From an uncultured Clostridium sp. (GTDB lineage Bacteria; Bacillota; Clostridia; TANB77; CAG-508), in the NCBI GenBank assembly GCA_900553945.1, contig USFR01000001.1, positions 124,001 through 188,000 on the forward strand: a DNA stretch of 64,000 nucleotides, in the 5' to 3' direction. Made by a program: the position numbers and the translations under genes. Positions 62,401 to 64,000 of this stretch are shown piece after piece. Under the pieces are notes generated by a model, which saw nothing but the letters and a program-made list of their open reading frames with translations, did no database searches and was not told the origin of the DNA. Position 1 is the stretch's first letter. Each line of letters begins with the position of its first letter.

Positions 62401-64000
62401 ATATATCTTCATTAGCAAATACTTTATAAACTGCATTTTCTAGTGTAGCATCTCCTTGTGCCATGCTTCCTGTTTCACTATCTTTTTTAATTATTTCAAT
62501 AGAACCTTTTGGCTCTGTATCAACTACTCCTTCAATTTTTAATTCTATAACTGGTGTAGTAGAATTAACATATTGAATATTAGCATTAAATATTGTTTCA
62601 TTTAATAAATATCCTTTAGGTGCTTGTGTTTCATAAACTATATATTTACCTACTGGAATATCACTTAATGTTGCGACACCATCTGAATTAGATGTTATTT
62701 TAGCAACTACTTGTCCTTTAGAATAGAACTTTTTAGTTTTCGCAACATTATATATATCTTCATTTGCCTTTACTTCAAATTCTGCTCCTGCTATTTTATC
62801 ATTATTTGTACTTACTTTATAAATCTTTATTTGTCCAGTAGGTTCGTTATTTTTAAATGTTACACTAGCTGTTTGACCACCTGCTACATTAACTCTTTGA
62901 ATACTTGTATCTAATAAATAACCACTAGCAACTGATTCTTCTTTTACAAAATATGTACCAGGTTTTAGTTTTTCAATTAAAATTTTACCTTCATTATTTG
63001 TATTTGCTTTCTTTACTAAATCAGTACATTCATTATTTCTATATAGACCAAAAACACAATCTGAAACTGCATTTCCCATATTATTTGTTTTTCTAATTTC
63101 TATTTTTCCACTTTCAACATGAACTGAAACACTAAATGCTGATGGATCAACATAGTTAGAAAATATTAAGTTTTGAACACTACCTGAAGTAAATGTAAAA
63201 TACATATAATTTGACATTGTAGAACTATTATATGCACTTCCATTTGGCATTAATTGATATAGCCCATATTCTCTTGAATTAAATGTTACATTTTCTACAT
63301 TACAATTATCAGATATTGTTATTACTAAATCATTACTTCCTTGTGTATGGCTAAATGTTACTCCATCTTTTGATTGTGAAAATGATTGATATGCTGATAA
63401 TTTTCCATTATTATCTGTTATCACTTTTCTATCTCCAATAGCAACACTTTGTGTTGAACCATTAAAAGATGTATTTCCATGATACTGATTATAATATCCT
63501 TCAGCTTCTGCTACCCAATTAGCATAGTGTCCTGATGACATGAAATTTCCATTCCATGAATCTCTTGGGAATGCATCAAATGAACTATTTATATTATTAT
63601 GTATATACTCCCATACATATTGTTGAGTACAACATGCTGCTCTATATGCTTCATCTGATGATGGTAACCCTAAACCATATTTCATAGTATAACCAAAATA
63701 TATCATTTCAGCTATTTTCTCGTATTGTGGTAAGTTTTGTTTATATTGAACATAAAAATCTCCGTTGAAAGTATATTCACTTCCGTTAGGAGATTTTACA
63801 CCCTTTTGACAACAAAAAGCTATATAAGTTTGACCATCATAAGTAGCATAATGTAATTCGTGTCCTACTTTTGCTAAACTTCCTGATATTACACCAAATT
63901 GTGCATTTGAATTCATATCAGTAATAAATGCTGCAAAAGTATTAATTGGCAAAGATGTTAATAGCAATAATGCTAAACATATAATTGCCATAAATTTCTT
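59483..64000 (-). CDS. Thioester/SpaA-repeat surface adhesin with sortase signal, cut by right edge
   Basis: At least 1505 residues. The frame is open to the last base (KKF before the first Met), so the true start lies just outside. A signal peptide (MAIICLALLLLTSLPINTFA) is followed by a thioester-type adhesin domain (FCCQKGVKSPNG; CCTQQYVWEYI), then many SpaA/Cna-B isopeptide domains. The last four (about 59.93-60.96 kb) are 85-residue repeats. The C-terminus has VPKTG, a hydrophobic stretch and a basic end: a sortase anchor. It is probably an ICE adhesin that stabilises mating pairs or attaches the cell to surfaces; the ICE sortase is a plausible partner. Confidence 0.9.
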   Translation of the reverse strand, partial: KKFMAIICLALLLLTSLPINTFAAFITDMNSNAQFGVISGSLAKVGHELHYATYDGQTYIAFCCQKGVKSPNGSEYTFNGDFYVQYKQNLPQYEKIAEMIYFGYTMKYGLGLPSSDEAYRAACCTQQYVWEYIHNNINSSFDAFPRDSWNGNFMSSGHYANWVAEAEGYYNQYHGNTSFNGSTQSVAIGDRKVITDNNGKLSAYQSFSQSKDGVTFSHTQGSNDLVITISDNCNVENVTFNSREYGLYQLMPNGSAYNSSTMSNYMYFTFTSGSVQNLIFSNYVDPSAFSVSVHVESGKIEIRKTNNMGNAVSDCVFGLYRNNECTDLVKKANTNNEGKILIEKLKPGTYFVKEESVASGYLLDTSIQRVNVAGGQTASVTFKNNEPTGQIKIYKVSTNNDKIAGAEFEVKANEDIYNVAKTKKFYSKGQVVAKITSNSDGVATLSDIPVGKYIVYETQAPKGYLLNETIFNANIQYVNSTTPVIELKIEGVVDTEPKGSIEIIKKDSETGSMAQGDATLENAVYKVFANEDIYNVAKSKKYYSKGDLVATRTMDKFGNTTPVEDLPLGKYIVKEDKASVGYLLDKTEYPVNLEYKDQHTKVIANKTTSNEDVKKMGVHIFKSGIKANSGETPGLEGAEFTIKLNSAVEKAYSQGYTYAEVWNGVDENGNKVNVDTKRVAEAQKIAPTYDVLVTDKDGNAYTQKNLPYGKYIVKETVTPKDYESASDFYFSITQDESEIKEIPQKTKHIVVNNEQLEAYIKLIKKDLKTGKVVTLTSTTFEIKAEKDIYDRATGKIIWKKGESISQKIGSTTYTSFTTNADNMIVPDKSFTNNKDDKGSVVTPLQLPVGSYAIYEIKTPKGFLQLEKPVTFEIKGIRDYDKDQDEDFIKEVLMKNEQPTGTLIINKTIALREDADTSLVDTSDLSGIEFKLTAKEDIIDYADGSKIYTKGQEIKKYNLDKKGNLKVDNLPMGTYELEETKTLDGLVLNWTKYEVKFEQKDLTTKVYEDIKDISNDTTMFEFSKKSVTGDDELEGAKLSVIDENNKVVDTWTSTKKTHKIEGLVVGKTYKLKEEIAPDGYVRASTIEFKVESTTKVQQVKMIDKIVTMTKADIGGKEIEGAEIVVTDKDGNVIDSWTSTKESHNINGLEEGKKYILHEEYAPDGYVVATDVEFEVTNKKDIQKVEMIDKIVEMSKVDIAGEEIEGATIQVLDKDNKVVDEWVSGKEPHKIKNLVEGETYTLHEEIVADSYVKATDVEFIVTTDKETQKVVMIDKLVEITKTDITNGNELEGAELEVTDEDGNTIDKWTSTKEPHKVKGLEEGKTYILKETTAPYGYEITEEIKFTVTTDKETQKIEMKDMPILKNVKVIKIDTETKEVIKDKFIFAIYEDPECTKLIKEVKSNSEDGTALFEELRYGTYYIKEIKAPKDYELSNKIVKVEINDKGIFVDDTQVEETENTIEFTFENKKIEVPKTGVESKIKLFASAIILSLLGITYIIKRKQNKDK

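Overview
The window is an AT-rich (by eye roughly 70% A+T) stretch of a Bacillota, most likely Clostridia-type, chromosome. The evidence is strong GGAGG ribosome-binding sites, standard code with TGA as stop, the gene order cmk-plsC / rpmF / der, a DNA polymerase I with a vestigial proofreading site, and a Gram-positive-type integrated conjugative element. No rRNA or tRNA was found.

Region 1 (1-22.2 kb) is chromosome. The left edge cuts der. To its right, on the minus strand, lie rpmF with its own promoter and terminator, and an operon of a PstS-like binding protein, a DUF3298-like membrane protein, a P-loop ATPase fused to an Asp23-like domain, cmk and plsC. Two plus-strand genes of different base composition (a ROK-family protein and a family-2 glycosyltransferase), each with a canonical promoter, bracket a minus-strand HAD phosphatase/GH3 beta-glucosidase pair. 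A long minus-strand operon follows: alpha/beta hydrolase, membrane glycosyltransferase, polA, lytic transglycosylase, zinc-ribbon protein, tyrS. An array of small enzyme genes (GNAT, Nudix-like, VOC, deoxyribosyltransferase-like, Nudix, GNAT) leads to the element boundary.

Region 2 (about 22.2 kb to beyond 64 kb) is an integrative conjugative element (ICE). Its left end carries two tandem large serine recombinases, small genes, a structured non-coding stretch, a sigma-70-like factor with a sequestered ribosome-binding site, and a plus-strand double-HTH Xre regulator with dyad operators. The transfer backbone is of the Tn1549 kind: CHAP hydrolase, class B sortase, VirB4, PrgI, a TrbL/VirB6-like protein, Maff2, VirD4, PcfB, relaxase, MobC, a probable oriT, a Toprim protein, DUF3848, a 2382-residue methylase/helicase with a TnpV-like frame nested inside it, and a giant thioester/SpaA surface protein with a sortase signal, cut by the right edge.

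Two cargo blocks interrupt this backbone. Block 1 (28.8-37.3 kb) is a multiresistance cluster: ANT(6), a Tet(44)-like ribosomal protection protein in an operon with a VOC protein and a PadR regulator, an Lsa-type ABC-F protein, an Erm methylase, plus MmcQ/YjbR, a small protein and a metallo-hydrolase. Block 2 (50.9-52.0 kb) holds two small membrane proteins. Several cargo genes in both blocks are tightly bracketed by similar 12-14 bp dyad elements, one just upstream of the Shine-Dalgarno and one just after the stop. This cassette-like arrangement is the most unusual pattern in the window. Two genes are broken by single-base frameshifts, the tet gene (six-base homopolymer) and virD4. If real, they would disarm tetracycline resistance and transfer; if they are assembly errors, the element is intact.
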